Positions 42,333 to 53,955 of a stretch of DNA of 64,000 nucleotides are shown here, in pieces. This DNA is from Cephalotus follicularis. Its lineage: Eukaryota > Streptophyta > Magnoliopsida > Oxalidales > Cephalotaceae. Within the stretch, counting starts at the first letter, position 1. Every line of letters begins with the position of its first letter. Below the pieces are notes generated by a model, which did no database searches, was not told where the DNA came from, and worked only from the letters and a program-made list of their open reading frames with translations. The stretch covers positions 72,996 through 136,995 of the forward strand of contig BDDD01000378.1 of the NCBI GenBank assembly GCA_001972305.1, read 5' to 3'. A program made the translations under genes and the position numbers.

Positions 42333-44128
42333 CTATTCCTGCAGTTCTTGCAATTCTAATGGTGCCATTTTGTAAGGTGTTTTAGATATTGGTGCCGCTC
42401 CGGGAATGAGCTCGATGGTAAACTCCACTTCCCGTTGCGGTGGCAAACCTGGTAACTCCTCGGGAAATAGATCTGAAAACTCTCTAACAACCGGATAGTC
42501 CTTAAAGCGAGGCTCATCCTTAGAGATGTCTTTCACAACAGCTAGGTAACCCTCAGCACCCTTAGCTACCAACTTCCGAGCCTTCGGAGCAGAAATAACC
42601 TTAACTTCTTTTCTCGGTTGTGAACCCTGATAAACAAAATCAGGCCTATCCACACCCCCAAATAAAACCCTCCGAGTGCGACAGTCAATCGTGGCACGAT
42701 GGAGATCTAACCAATCCATGCCAAGAATCATGTCAAAGTCATGCATATCTATTGGGAAAAGATCCGCATCTCGAACGCGATCATCAAAAACAATAGGACA
42801 AGCACAAAAACATTCAGATATCACAACAGATGTCCCCATAGGGGTCAAAAGAAACAAAGTTGGATCCAGAGATAGAGATGGCACCCCAAGATGCTGAACA
42901 AAAGATCTCGCTACTACAGAGTGAGTCGATCCAGTATCATACAAAACATAAGCCATACGACAACAAACAGAGACATAACCCGAAACAGTACTTGGAGTAC
43001 CTGCTGCCTGATGAGTAGTCAAAGCAAAGACTCGGCCACCTACATTGCGTTGTCTCGCGTCTCCGACATTACCTTTCCTCTCCTTTTCTCGAGGGTCTAT
43101 GCAATCCATAAAACGATGGCCCTGCTGTCCGCACACAAAGCATGCTCCCGAAGCCTTGTAACAAGTCCCAACCGGAAGCCTCTTTCCACAAGTCTCACAC
43201 TGTGCAATCTGAACATTGGGGTTACCCCACCAGTAGCTCCTTGGTTCTTATTTTTCTTTTGCTGCTTACCATTTCGGCCCTTACCCTGCTGTCCCGAATT
43301 TTGGCCCTGAGAGTCTCCCCTATTTCTCTTCCTTTCTCCTTCTAAACGAGTAGTCTGAAAATCCAACCTTTCCATTTCTATGTTCTTCGCAGCGTTTGCA
43401 ACCTCTGACACATCCGCAAACCTCGAGTTAATCAGCTTACCCCTAAGCTGATAATGCAACTTCCATTTAAACATCTCTGCTTGTTCCACTGCTAACCCCG
43501 CTGCAGGTCCCGCAAAACCCGCCAATCTGGTAAATCGAGCTAAAAACTCAGTAACAAACTCACCTTCCTTTTGTCTCGTCATTAGAAACTCCCTAGCATA
43601 AGCCTCTTTATCAGTAGTGGGGAAATACTGCTGATAAAAGATCTCACAAAAATCAGACCAAGACAAAGTCTCAACAAAACCTCCACCCTTAGCTGTTTTC
43701 AAGGTCTTCCACCATGTCTGGGCATCGCCCTCCAGCTTATACGCAGCCAACTTAACCTTCTGATTATCACCGCATTCCAGCACATCGAAAATCTTCTCCA
43801 AATGAGCAATCCAATGCTCAGCCTCCACTGGTGTTGGCATCGAATTAAAGGATCGCAGTCTCTATTTTTGGAACCTTTCCAGCCATACATGAACTGGAGT
43901 ATCAGGATGGTCCCCAGCTCCCCTAGCTGCATAAGCATCAACGGGTACATTCTCCTCAGCTACTTGCTCACGACGACCATGCTCATGATTTTGTTGTTGC
44001 TGTATCACTCGGTTCACTTCCTGAGCCACAGCTTGTCTAACCATCTCATCAATTGCAGGCTCATTTCTTGCTCCATCCTGAGCCACAACTGGTTCGGTCC
44101 TATGAGGGGTGTTCCTTGTTCATGCCAT
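42333..44128 (-). pseudogene. gag: D: gag and protease
   Basis: ATG at 44128 is followed by TGA at the third codon, then the frame runs 44119-43862. The gag core is in 43840-43097 (TWWKTLKTAK, FLARFTRLAGFAG, a K/Q/G-rich basic stretch). A frameshift near 43240 moves the knuckle CFVCGQQGHRFMDC and the protease (VLYDTGSTHSVVARS, MILGMDWLDLHRA) to frame 43136-42333. The protease keeps D-T-G. Confidence 0.85.
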
Positions 44129-44283
44129 CTACGCAACAAAACCAGGATAAGATAAGGACAAAAGAATCAGGGTATTAAAACGAAAAGACACATCAAAAGA
44201 TCATAACGAAGAAGTCCTAACCTAGTGTCTACCCAATCTCACAGGTCAAACCTAGTTAGGTCTTCTAAGGAAACAAAACCTGT

Positions 44284-44295
44284 ATCTCTGATACC
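44284..44295 (-). promoter_or_regulatory. primer-binding site of D (initiator tRNA-Met type)
   Basis: On minus TGGTATCAGAGAT, six bases from the 5' LTR; one mismatch to TGGTATCAGAGC at the last base, probably mutation. Confidence 0.85.
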
Positions 44296-44301
44296 ACAAT
44301 C

Positions 44302-46833
44302 TGTAACACCCCCGATGGTGAGAGCCCTTACAGGTTATAGTACCAAACCGAAACATAACAGAATACTTAAACAAAAGACTGATGCAAAAGGGATGTGGTG
44401 GTCTGAAACATAACTTATAACAAATCTGATGTTTAACAAAGTCTAAAAATTTTAACAAATCATAAACTGAACATAACCGGAAAACAAAACCAAAATATGG
44501 AACTGTTTTTAATGAAAAACAAATCTGATCCTACTGGAAGAACACAAAAGACCAACTCCTAGATGATCCTCTGACAAGTGGGTAACTCTCATCACATGTT
44601 CCCCCCATCCTTCTGAAAACCTGCCGCATAGAAACAAAAGCGCGACTAAGCAAACCTCAGTACGGATAAGGAATTAAAACAGTAAACGATAAACAGAATA
44701 TCTTGAACTTTGGAATACAGTAAAGTAACATAGTAAATATTCTTGAAATGTAAAACAGAATGTTTAAAAACGAGCAGTTATAAAATCATCATAATTTTAC
44801 GAATAGCAGAATACCATAATTAAAAACTTTATCTGATTTCATAATTCCATAATGAGAATTTCTGACATACATACATATATAGGTGCAAGGGGTTCGCGAG
44901 GCCCACATACTCTGACGGAAAAGTCGTGTATGGCACTACACAAATAATCCCAAATACTGAATTTCTGAATTCTGACAATAACTAGAGTATACTCATACAC
45001 CTCAAAAGGATCCATATCCTATTCTTAGAATACATATTTAAAAGAGACGTCGTAGACCGATCACACCGCCACGGTAGGTGTCATGTCCTCCGTGCCAAAG
45101 AACATGCCTATGATACCTCATAGGCAGGGTTTTTCTCTGTATGTTATTATGCTAAAACTTTGTTTAATTCTAAAACAATTCTAAAGCATACTTATGTAAA
45201 CTGTCTCCAGACATATCTGAAATTGTTTAAAAAGAATCATACTTTCATATCAAAATCAAATCAAAATCCGATCTGTATCTGAAATATAACATACTCCCTA
45301 AAGTAGAAGCCATGTCCAAACAATAACACATTTTCGATAACAAAAAATATGCATATCCATATCTGATGTAATAAAATTTATTTTAATAAGACTATTATCA
45401 AAACGAGAATATCTGTATCAAAATATGAGTTTTATTTCTAATAAAAAAAGGAACATAAATCAGTTCAATAAAACATACAAAATCATCAATTAATGAAAGT
45501 TTAATCGAAGGAGTACCAAAGAACGAAGAATCCGTACCTTAGCAGGTCAAAAATCTAAACAATCTAGAATACCGGACAAAAGCACCCTAGAAGTGTCCTA
45601 AACTCCACCACGAATGATATTAAGACCTAAACATTTAAACCCAAACATCACATAACATAAAAAGAATGAAACCTCAAAACTGCCATAAAGCGTCGATAGT
45701 GTATCCTTAGGCGTCGACGGTTTCATTGCACAAAAGGACAAAGCGTCTAGTAAAGAGTCGACTGACCAAAGCACAAAACAGTACAAAGCGGCGACGCTCA
45801 AAAGACAAGCATCGACGGTTTGTGTCGAATACTGAATACCAGTTGCAGAAAACGATTTTAAATCTATGGCAAATCTGATTTTTGATAAACACTATGCATA
45901 AATGACAACATGAAGGTTCTGTGACATGTTATATCAGTTCAAAAACTCCAATATATAACTATCTTAGTGCATGATCAAAGCTAAAACAAAAGTATGGAAG
46001 TTTAAAGTAAAAATTTTCTGGTTTAAAACAGTTTATAAAACATATGCTATAACCCAATCTTTCTGTGCACAACCCTTAAAACAGTAGTATATACTTATGT
46101 CAATAACATAATTTCTTTGTTTTTAAGCATCAATATTACAAGTTATGCATAATATCCATGAATGAACATATTAAAGTTATAGCAGAAAACCTTTCTCAAC
46201 AGGGTCCTAAAACATGATCATCATGAATTCTAGCACGTCTTTATAAAAAAAAATAGTTGATACATAATCTATGTAGTAAAAGCTACAACTTTTGTTTAGA
46301 GAATACCTCCAAAAGACGTCAAGAGGATGCAGAGAAATGCTTGCCAAGTTGTTGTTCGTGTTTGTTAAAAATGTGCAAGTGATTTCTCAAAAATGTAGTG
46401 ATCAGTTTTTAAAACAACAAAACGTGTAAAATTAATGATAAAATCGTGCAACTAATGTGTTACCTTTCTTGCAGATTCGGTTTCAAACAAAGAAGGAAAA
46501 TCAGATCAACAAAAATGGCAAAAACCCTTTTTTCCCTAAACAACCCTCCTTCCAAACTGGTATGGAAAGCCGACTAAAGCATCGACTGTTTACCTAAAGC
46601 GTCGACAGTTAAGCACTTAAATACAAAATGCATCGATGTCACACGTTTTGGCATCAACGTGTCACACAACACCCAAAGCGTCGATGGTTCTAATAAGAGC
46701 GTCGGTGCTTTGTGCCCAGAAAACAAAAATAAAAGAATTTCAAACTAAAATTCATAGCGTTCACAATCCATAGCATATATCAAAAGGTATAAACCCAACA
46801 TAAACCATGTAAGCATAGAAACGGGATGTTACA
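44302..46833 (-). repeat. 5' LTR of D
   Basis: 2532 bp, TGTAACACCCCC...GGATGTTACA on plus, TSD TTGGT following. Two palindrome blocks lie near its minus-sense start. The donor-like TAAGGTACGG (minus) is at 45533-45542. Confidence 0.95.
45688..46710. repeat. TCGA-palindrome clusters in D 5' LTR
   Basis: Block 45688-45826 (GCGTCGATAG, GCGTCGACGG, GAGTCGACTG, GCGGCGACGC, GCATCGACGG) and block 46576-46710 (GCATCGACTG, GCGTCGACAG, GCATCGATGTC, GCGTCGATGG and decayed forms). Arms are mixed between the GCG and CAG types. The first block begins just where the 3' LTR copy was cut. Confidence 0.8.
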
Positions 46834-48176
46834 TTGGTAGCTATTTTCTTCCCACTAAAATGCCCTCCACAAGTAAGAGAGTAGCAAAAGGTAAGAATAT
46901 TATGGAACTCACTCTTCGGAACACAACGACGGATAATCTGATCTGGACAATACTGAAATAATTCAGGATCCTCCCATATGTAGAACTGAAGCTGAGTGAA
47001 AAACCTGTCTTTTTCTTGCTTACCCCAACTATCGGGGAGCTTCCCAATAGCCAAGTAGTTCACTATATGCATATACCACGGAGAAGGCCTATGGGAGACT
47101 GCAAAAAGATGTTCATCAGGGGATGAATCTCTAACTAATTCCGTGGATGGGGGAGGTTCAACAAGGATTCTAGACAGATGTCAGCTACGACATTATCATA
47201 ACCTTTCTTATCACGAATTTCTAAGTCAAATTCCTATAGTAGCAGAATCATCGAATAAGTCTAGGTTTTGTGTCCTTTTTGGGAAGGAGATGCTTAAGAG
47301 CATAATGATCCGTATATACCACTACCTTAGATCCTACGAGGTATGAGCAAAACTTTTCCAGAGCAAACACTACTGCTAAAAATTCTTTTTCAGTCGTGGT
47401 GTATTTAGATTGAGCCTCTGAAAAAGTCTTACTAGCATAGTAAATAACAACCGGTTTCTTGCCTATCTTCTATCCTAAAATAGCACCAACTGCATAATCC
47501 GATGCATCGCACATAATTTCAAAGGGCAACGGCCAATCTGGGGGCTGAATAATAGGTGCAGTAGACAATAAATCTTTCGAGGTCTAAAAATACTGGAGAC
47601 ATGCATCATCAAAGACAAATGGTACTTTTTCGACCAGTAGGTTGCATAGGGGTCTAGAGATGGTACTAAAGTCTTTAACGAATCGCCTGTAAAATCCGGT
47701 ATGGCCAAGAAAAGATCTAACTTGTCGAACTGAAGAGGGCGGAGGGAGTTTCTGGATTAATTCAACTTTTGCTCCATCAACCTCAATCCCACGGGAAGAG
47801 ACAATGTGTCCAAGCACAATGCCTTATTGCACTATAAAATGGCTCTTCTCCCAACTCAGAACTAGATTTGTCTCCTTACAACGCTTGAGAACCTTTTCCA
47901 ACTTAAAGAGGCCATCATAAAACGATGCTCCAAAGATAGAGAAATCATCCATAAAAACCTCCAGGAACACCCCTACCATATCAGAGAATATCAAGAGCAT
48001 GCAACGCTGGAAAGTGGCAGGGGCGTTACATAAACCAAAGGGCATTTGTCAGAAAGTGAATGTGCCATAAGGGCATGTAAATGTGGTTTTCTCTTGGTCC
48101 TCTGGGCACACACTTACTTGGTTATATCTAGAATAGCCATCTAAAAAGCTAAAGTACCTATTTCCAGACAGCCTCT
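46834..48176 (-). pseudogene. pol: E: RT palm to integrase N-terminus
   Basis: On minus from 48176: FLDGYSRYNQ, then MPFGLCNAPATFQRCM and VFMDDFSIFG (RT active site MDD), LGHIVSSRGIEVDG, RNase H MCDASDYAVGAILG and [10 protein letters not shown], and the integrase start SLTCGGHFSGKKIAT ending at D. These are typical Athila forms. Several stops and shifts occur between 47470 and 47090. TTGGT at the left end and CCTCT at the right end are TSD copies. Confidence 0.85.
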
Positions 48177-49685
48177 TGATAAGCATAACTATGTATTCTT
48201 TTAATGAGTTAATTATTGTATTTTTATGCTTGGAAGATATTACTTTCGTGGTCTTTGATTGACTTTCAGGTAAGAAGCCAAAGTGATAAAAAATTCAGAA
48301 ACATGAGTCAAATGGCGTAAATAGAGAGCAAGAAGATCAAAGTATGAAGAATAGCAAAAATTCTTCATCAAACAAAGCAGGACGTCAACGCCTAGACTTA
48401 AGCATGGACGCCTAACTCTTACGCACTGACGGGTTCAAGTTAAGCGTCGAGGCTTTCTAATCCATGTGATCATACCTGCAGAATTATGATTTTCATCAAC
48501 ACCAAAGGTTTACGTGTCAACGTGCTGAGAATTCAGCATTTACACATCAATGCCATCATTTAGATGTCAACGCCATAAATGCACAATTCGGACAGCAGCT
48601 TAGACATTGACGAACAAAGAGGAAGATGTCAGCGCCATCCTGCTTCACAACTTAAGTGTCGACGCCTTACTTTAACATTGATTCTTAACGTTGAAAGTAT
48701 GCCCCATAACGTAGAATCACATCGACGCCTAGCACCTTCAACATATGAAAGTGTCAACGCAGAACACTAAATTGTCGACGCCCAAGACTTAAGCGTCGAC
48801 ACTTACGACGTATCAGGGGCCAAATTTGGAAAGTTTTTATAGTTTTAGTCAGATTCTAATAGTTAGATTTTTTTCATTTTTCTGCATTAGGTTAGAGTAT
48901 AAAAAGGAAACAATGAGTCTGGTTTTGTGAGGCTGGTAACTTAACACAACAAAGAAAGCGGTTGTTGGATGAAGAATTCTTTGAAGATTATTGCAGCTAC
49001 CATCGTCATGACCGGCTAAGTTTCTTAATCCCTGGATGTAGATGAACCCATGTTTTATATATATTTCAATTCTGGTTTTCTGGTTTAATAGCATGTTTGT
49101 CAGACAATCTTTTCTTGTTAATGTATGTAGAACATTGATGAGAAGGAATTTTAATGATATAAAATATGTTTTGATGTTTTAGTGCTTGTAGCTCTATTTC
49201 ATTCACATCATGCATTGATTCTTAATTTCTCTAGGTGATTGAATCAAAGACATCCTTTAACCAATCATCCTTTCGAGAGTCAAGATTTGACAGGATAGAC
49301 TGTACCTAGGCTAAATCATTATTTTCGGTGATATTTGTGATATCACACTTAAACCAGAATTTATGCCATGAATTTGATATATATATATATATACATGCGG
49401 GGATTCTCACATCTATGGGATTGCTTTCTTATCTTACTTTCATATTTATTTATTCACATTACTTTAGATATTTAATTTGAATTGTTTAATTTCTCATTGC
49501 TGTTGTTTAATCCAAATCAATCCTCTTTTGCAGTTATTTTATTTAGTGTTTATTATTTCTGTTTAATTGCATACTAGTTTCATTTTTATAGTAAATAATC
49601 ATAGCTCTTCGTGGGAACGATCCCTACTTTCCATTTGCTGATTGTTAGATTAGGGTAATTTTGAATTGGTTCAACGACACAAACA
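48177..49685 (+). mobile_element. solo LTR L (Athila-like, family of A)
   Basis: TGATAAGCATAA...CACAAACA, 1509 bp, with exact CCTCT duplications at 48172-48176 and 49686-49690, and E RT reading across. Similar to LTR A over its start, the TTTTTATGCTTGGAA block and the end. TATAAAAA at 48898-48905 is the likely TATA box. A (TA)n tract lies at 49377-49393. TCGA-type motifs cluster at 48371-48806, upstream of the TATA box, many decayed to GTCAACG. Confidence 0.9.
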
Positions 49686-50258
49686 CCTCTCAAGGATATG
49701 ATCAATGAATGCAAGTGGAAATTGATCTTTGCGAGTGGAAGAATTAAGTTTTCTATAATAAATACATACTCGCCAACCAGTCATTGTACGAGTGGCGATC
49801 TTGTCACCTTTTTCATTCTCAACTACAGTACTGCCTAACTTCTTTGGCACTACTTGAGTGGGACTAATCCAATTGCTGTCAGAGATAGGGTAAATAATGC
49901 CAGCATCTAACCATTTCACAATCTCATTCTTGAAAACTTTGTGCATATTTTGATTCAATCTTCATTGAGCATCCCTAAAAGGTTTAGCACCATCTTCACA
50001 GAAAATCCGATGCATACAGATATATGGGCTTATAACTTTCAGATATGCCGCTGACCTCCCAATGGCTTCTTTGTGATCCTTTAGAACTGCCAAAACCTTG
50101 TCTTCCTGATCAGTAGTCAAACTGGATATGATAATGACACTGAGTGTTTCATTCGGTCCCAAGTAAGCATACTTCAAAGAGTCGGGTAAGGACTTTCTGT
50201 CTAAAACAGGGGGAGACTCTATGGAATTTAGGATGGATGACTTTTTCAGAGGAGGCAA
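49686..50258 (-). pseudogene. pol: E: RT N-terminal part
   Basis: Minus frame 50258-49962 covers the linker before RT (SSLTTDQEDKVLAVLKDHKE); a stop at 49959-49961 precedes 49958-49686, which has EIVKWLDAGIIYPISDSNW, VPKKLGSTVVENEKG and RVCIYYRKLNSSTRKDQFPL. The frame breaks after ILER at the solo LTR L, and the partner is at 48176. Confidence 0.85.
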
Positions 50259-51053
50259 TGGCTCAAATTTCTATGTCCACGGAGGAAGATTTGAAAAACT
50301 AGGAAAATCCAACAGGGCATTAATCTCAATAGTGTCAGCGTCTGTATCACAATCGTCGCCAAAGATGCTCAAATATTTCTGCAAGGAGTTATTTACAAGT
50401 GTCTCCGGTGCAAACTCGGATACCACCTCATCTATCATATCTATGGCAAAACAATCCTCCTTACCCCGAGGTCCTAGAGATGCATTGAAGATGTTTAGTC
50501 TCAACTTCTTATTACCAAAGGATATGTCCATGGCTCCAGATCGATAGTTTATGTAAACATTTGCTGTGGCTAAGAAAGGACGACCTAAGATAATCGATTG
50601 TGGCTTCCCATTTGAAGAGGTTTCCATATCAAGCACAAGGAAATCCACTGGAAAATAAAGCTCGTCCACTTTCACTAAAACATCCTCAATGAATCCCTTA
50701 GGAATTTTTAGAGATCTATCAGCAAGTTGAAGAGTCACCTCAATGGGTTTTAATTCTCCAAACCCAAAATGGTCATAAAACGAGCTAGGGAGGATGTTAA
50801 CGTTGGCCCTTAAATCAAGGAGTGCTCTCGTTATTTGTAAATTTCCAATCTTACAAGATATTAGAGGAGCTCCGGAGTCTTTTAGTTTAGGTGGAAACTT
50901 GTTAGAAATCACTACACTCACCTGCTCTGTTAGATGGACAGTTTTTGGAATGTGAGTTTTCAGCATACGCTTCGTGGTGCATAAGTCCTTTAGGAACTTG
51001 GCATACGCTGGCACTTGCTGTATCACATCTATGAGAGGAAGGTTGATATGGAC
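50259..51053 (-). pseudogene. pol: E: protease region
   Basis: 251 open codons (51026-50271). The active site, D-L-G-A in Athila, reads ALLDLRANVNILP, with the Gly replaced by Arg, so it is inactive. Further ELKPIEVTLQLADRS, PKGFIEDVLVKVDELYFPVD and ILGRPFLATANVYI agree with Athila proteases. The open frame here is long for such an old element. Confidence 0.85.
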
Positions 51054-52650
51054 CTACTTAAATAGTTCCATCATCTCTTCCATCCTTCGAACCTTTTTAC
51101 CAAATGGAGGAACGAAAGACGAAGATCGCAAACACTCGGGAAAAGGTGGTTGAGGTGAAACAAGAGTATTGTCCTTTTCCTTTCCCTTGTTCAGGGTCTC
51201 TTTATCACCACTCTTTGAGGACACTTTCTCTTCAGGAATCTTATCGTGCATCATATCAGGATTTGGAACAGTTGCTTGCGGTTCTCTGATTACCCGACCA
51301 CTTCTCAAAGTAGTAACTGCTTGGGCATGTTCTAAAGGTGAACGATGTCCAGACTGATTTTTAGGATTGCCTACCACTTGACTGGGTAGGTGGCCCTCTT
51401 CTCTCTTCCTGATGATATCGGCTATCTATCCTATTTGAGTTTCCAATTTGGAGATGGATTGGGTATGGGAGTGAAGGTTTTGATCATATTTCTGGCTATT
51501 CTTGTTGATTCCATCCAAAGCAACTAGTACCTTATCCATTTTATCCTCAGCTGCAGTAGGCGCTTGAGGTGGTGGAAGATTAGATTGTTGCACATCCCTA
51601 TAGGCATTCTGATAAGGAATGGAATTATTTTGCCTATAAGGGAGATTGTGGCTAGTATTGGGATGCTTCCATGCGAAGTTGGGGTGATTCCTCCATCCCG
51701 AGTTATATGTGCTGGAGAACGGATCATTCCCTGGTCTAGGGAATCTTTGCACTGCTTGTGCTTGTTCTTGAATAAATTCTGGATATTGCACAACCAGCGG
51801 GCAATCACTCATATAATGTGCCGGGCTAGCACAAAGGCACATGCCTCTTGTGCAATAGAAGTCTGAGTCGATCACGTAGGAAGCGTCCCTATAGTTAGCA
51901 CTTTATCTACCTTCTGGGATTGGATGTCCACCATGGCCTTGATGGTCTCAAATTGGCTAACCTCATAAATACCTCTTTTCTTCTGAGTACCCATTGTAGA
52001 GGACTCTACTCTGGATGATAAATGATGCAGAGAGTTCTCGTTGAGGGACTCAAACAATTTCTATGCCTCGTCTTCAATTTTGTGCATAAATATGCCTCCA
52101 CACAAAGCATCCACCATTTGTCTATTTTGTAAGGTCAGTCCATCATAGAAGCATTGGACTAACTGCCATTTGGGTACGGCGTGATGGGGGCATTTTCTGA
52201 TGAGGTCCTTTAATCTTTCTCATGACTCATGGAACTGCTCACCATCTTGCTACGAGAAGCTCATGAGAGCTCGCCTTATTTGATTGGTCCGACCTATGGG
52301 AAAATATTTGATTGTGCCCATGTGGTGATAATCATAGAGTCCAAGGAATGGAGCCATTGTTTAGCTCTGTCCTTTAATGAGAATGGAAATAAAAGCAGCT
52401 TAAGGGCATCCTCTGAAAAGTTCTGAATTTTAAATATGGAACAGATCTCAATGAATTCATCCAAATGCTTATACAGTTCCTCAGTGGAAAGTCCATAAAA
52501 GGATGGTACCATGTGTATAATACTAGACTTGATATCATATTGAGCTGCTTGGACAGCAGGCACCCTAATACATGAAGGGGTTGTATACGCACCTGGAGTA
52601 AAGTGTTCACTTAAGGGCCATCTTGGGGGTTTGTCATTATTATCACCCAT
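51054..52650 (-). pseudogene. gag: E: gag
   Basis: The likely start is the ATG at 52650 (MGDNNDKPPR), 15 bp from the copia insertion. The core (FSEDALKLLLFPFSLKDRAK) runs to a stop at 52294. The middle (52290-52058) is only recognisable in pieces. ENSLHHLSSRVESSTMGTQK, the knuckle-like CLCASPAHYMSDC and a Q/N-rich part are at 52057-51426; 51377-51054 adds ATTLRSGRVI. At least four stops or shifts. Order and motifs fit Athila. Confidence 0.8.
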
Positions 52651-52664
52651 TATGTTATTCTCTC

Positions 52665-53941
52665 TGAAATAAAACACTCTTGCAATATACAAGAGGGGGG
52701 GTGAATTGAATATTGAAGTAAAATCGGGAATTTAAAAACTTTAAATGTAAAGAGTTAAGGAAAGAAAAACTTCTCCGAAATTTAGAGTGGTTCGGTTAAC
52801 TCTTGCCTACGTCCACTTTTCCCAAGGGAGCTCCTTGAGTTTCCACTATAGCTCGAATTGATTAAGGCAACAATTCGTTACACCTCACAAATTCGTGATT
52901 GACCTCAATCACAAGACCTTGACCTCAAAGCCTTAGAGGATTCTCCTCTTTTACAAGAAATGATAAAAGTGTTTACAAGATGACCTCTCAAATAGGTAGG
53001 TATGAAAAATACAGCTCTCAATATGAAACACTCAGATATTCTCAAAGAATAAAGCTTAGAAGCTTGTTAGAGCAATATAGAGCACTTTGAGCTTTTTACA
53101 CAAGTATGCTTGGATTTCATTTCTCTTTTGATGTTGTGTAATTGATGTTGAATAATTCTGAATTGTTGTTTTTCTTCTAAGGTTTCAATCTTCCTTTTAT
53201 AGCCACAAAAGATTTGTAGCCGTTGCATAATTCATGGAAGCTTTTGATTTAATAATGTGTAGTTGCAATCTTTGAATTTGTCTTCTGCTGACATAAAGAC
53301 ATCGACTTCCTTTTAAAGGCGTCGATGTCTTTGTAGCTGATAGCCATTGGTAGTGCATGTACTAGCCGTTCCAGGTTTCCAGGGTCTTGTTCATTTAAAA
53401 AGACGTCGATGTCTTTTTAAAGGCGTCGATGTCATTTTTGGGAAATCTCCAGCATTTGACTCTTTGAACATCACATCGACTTCTTCTGTGGGGGTCGATG
53501 TATTTTCTGGGAAATGCAGGTAGCTCTAGAAAGGCGTCGATGTCTATCAAAAGGCATCGATGCCTTTTGTACTGACGTCGATGTCTTTGTATATAGGATC
53601 GATGTCTTCAATTTGCCATTTCGTACAGTAGCTTCTGGCACTAAAGACGTCGATGTCATTTTTAAAGTAGTCGATGTCTTTTGGTACGAACGTCGATGTC
53701 ATAACTGGAAGGACGATGTCTTCATTGTATTTTGATCTTGCACTAAAGACGTCGATGTCTTTGTGGAAGGGATCGATGTCATCTTGTACGGACGTCGATG
53801 TCATTATTTGAGAGTCGATGTCTTCTTCTGCATATGGTATTTTGCTTTGGTATTGAACTTGTAATTTCTTGCACATTAAGTAAACTTGTCAAATGCAAAT
53901 ATGTTATCATCAAAACAAGGATTGAGACTTAATCGTCAACA
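52665..53941 (-). repeat. 3' LTR of G
   Basis: 1277 bp, TGAAATAAAACAC...ATCGTCAACA on plus, next to the polypurine tract. TATAAAA on minus (53195-53201) is the probable TATA box. Compared with the 5' LTR I see scattered substitutions in the first 250 bp (for example GGGGGGG/GCGAGGG, ATCGGG/ATTGGG, CTCCTT/ATCTTT). Confidence 0.95.
53302..53825. repeat. TCGA-palindrome cluster in G 3' LTR
   Basis: About seventeen TCGA-centred copies in 520 bp, mostly GACGTCGATGTC, GCGTCGATGTC and GGATCGATGTC followed by TTT. This is the densest cluster in the window. On minus it lies between the LTR start and the TATA box, the expected enhancer region. Short ORFs on both strands are translations of the repeat. 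Confidence 0.9.
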
Positions 53942-53955
53942 ATCTCCCCCTTTTT
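53942..53955 (-). promoter_or_regulatory. polypurine tract of G
   Basis: On minus AAAAAGGGGGAGAT directly precedes the 3' LTR start TGTTGACGATT. Confidence 0.9.

Larger units (their letters stand above)
22544..46833 (-). mobile_element. Tekay/Del-like chromovirus D with nested C and F
   Basis: Outer ends TGTAACACCCCC (22544) and GGGATGTTACA (46833) are flanked by exact TTGGT duplications (22539-22543, 46834-46838), and E integrase reads across them. D keeps its 5' LTR (44302-46833), primer site, gag, PR, RT, RNase H and part of INT. INT stops at 40336, where F was inserted, and everything from there to the middle of the 3' LTR is gone. About nine differences in the first 235 aligned LTR bases. 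Confidence 0.9.
4952..52664 (-). mobile_element. host Athila-like Ty3/gypsy element E, seven-fold interrupted
   Basis: One minus-strand element can be read across all the gaps: gag 52650-51426, PR 51026-50271, RT 50258-49686 and 48176-47824, RNase H 47817-47340, INT N-terminus 47150-46834 and 22543-22468, INT core and C-terminus 19755-18760, then 3' non-coding 16298-15433 and 5263-4952. Each gap is an insertion, and at five of them the two broken ends share an exact 5-bp duplication. Its 5' LTR and primer site would lie right of 52664, where copia G sits; its 3' LTR is missing at the left. Many stops and frameshifts mark it as the oldest element. Confidence 0.85.

Noticed and set aside
53302..53825. 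Dense repeat clusters resembling a CRISPR array
   Set aside because: Repeats are about 12 bp, degenerate and irregularly spaced, inside plant LTRs. No cas genes; wrong kind of genome.
53514..53876. ORFs with repeated peptides such as DIDVF or TSTS...RRRC in and around LTRs
   Set aside because: These are direct translations of the TCGA palindromes on either strand, with matching ORFs on both strands. Not genes.
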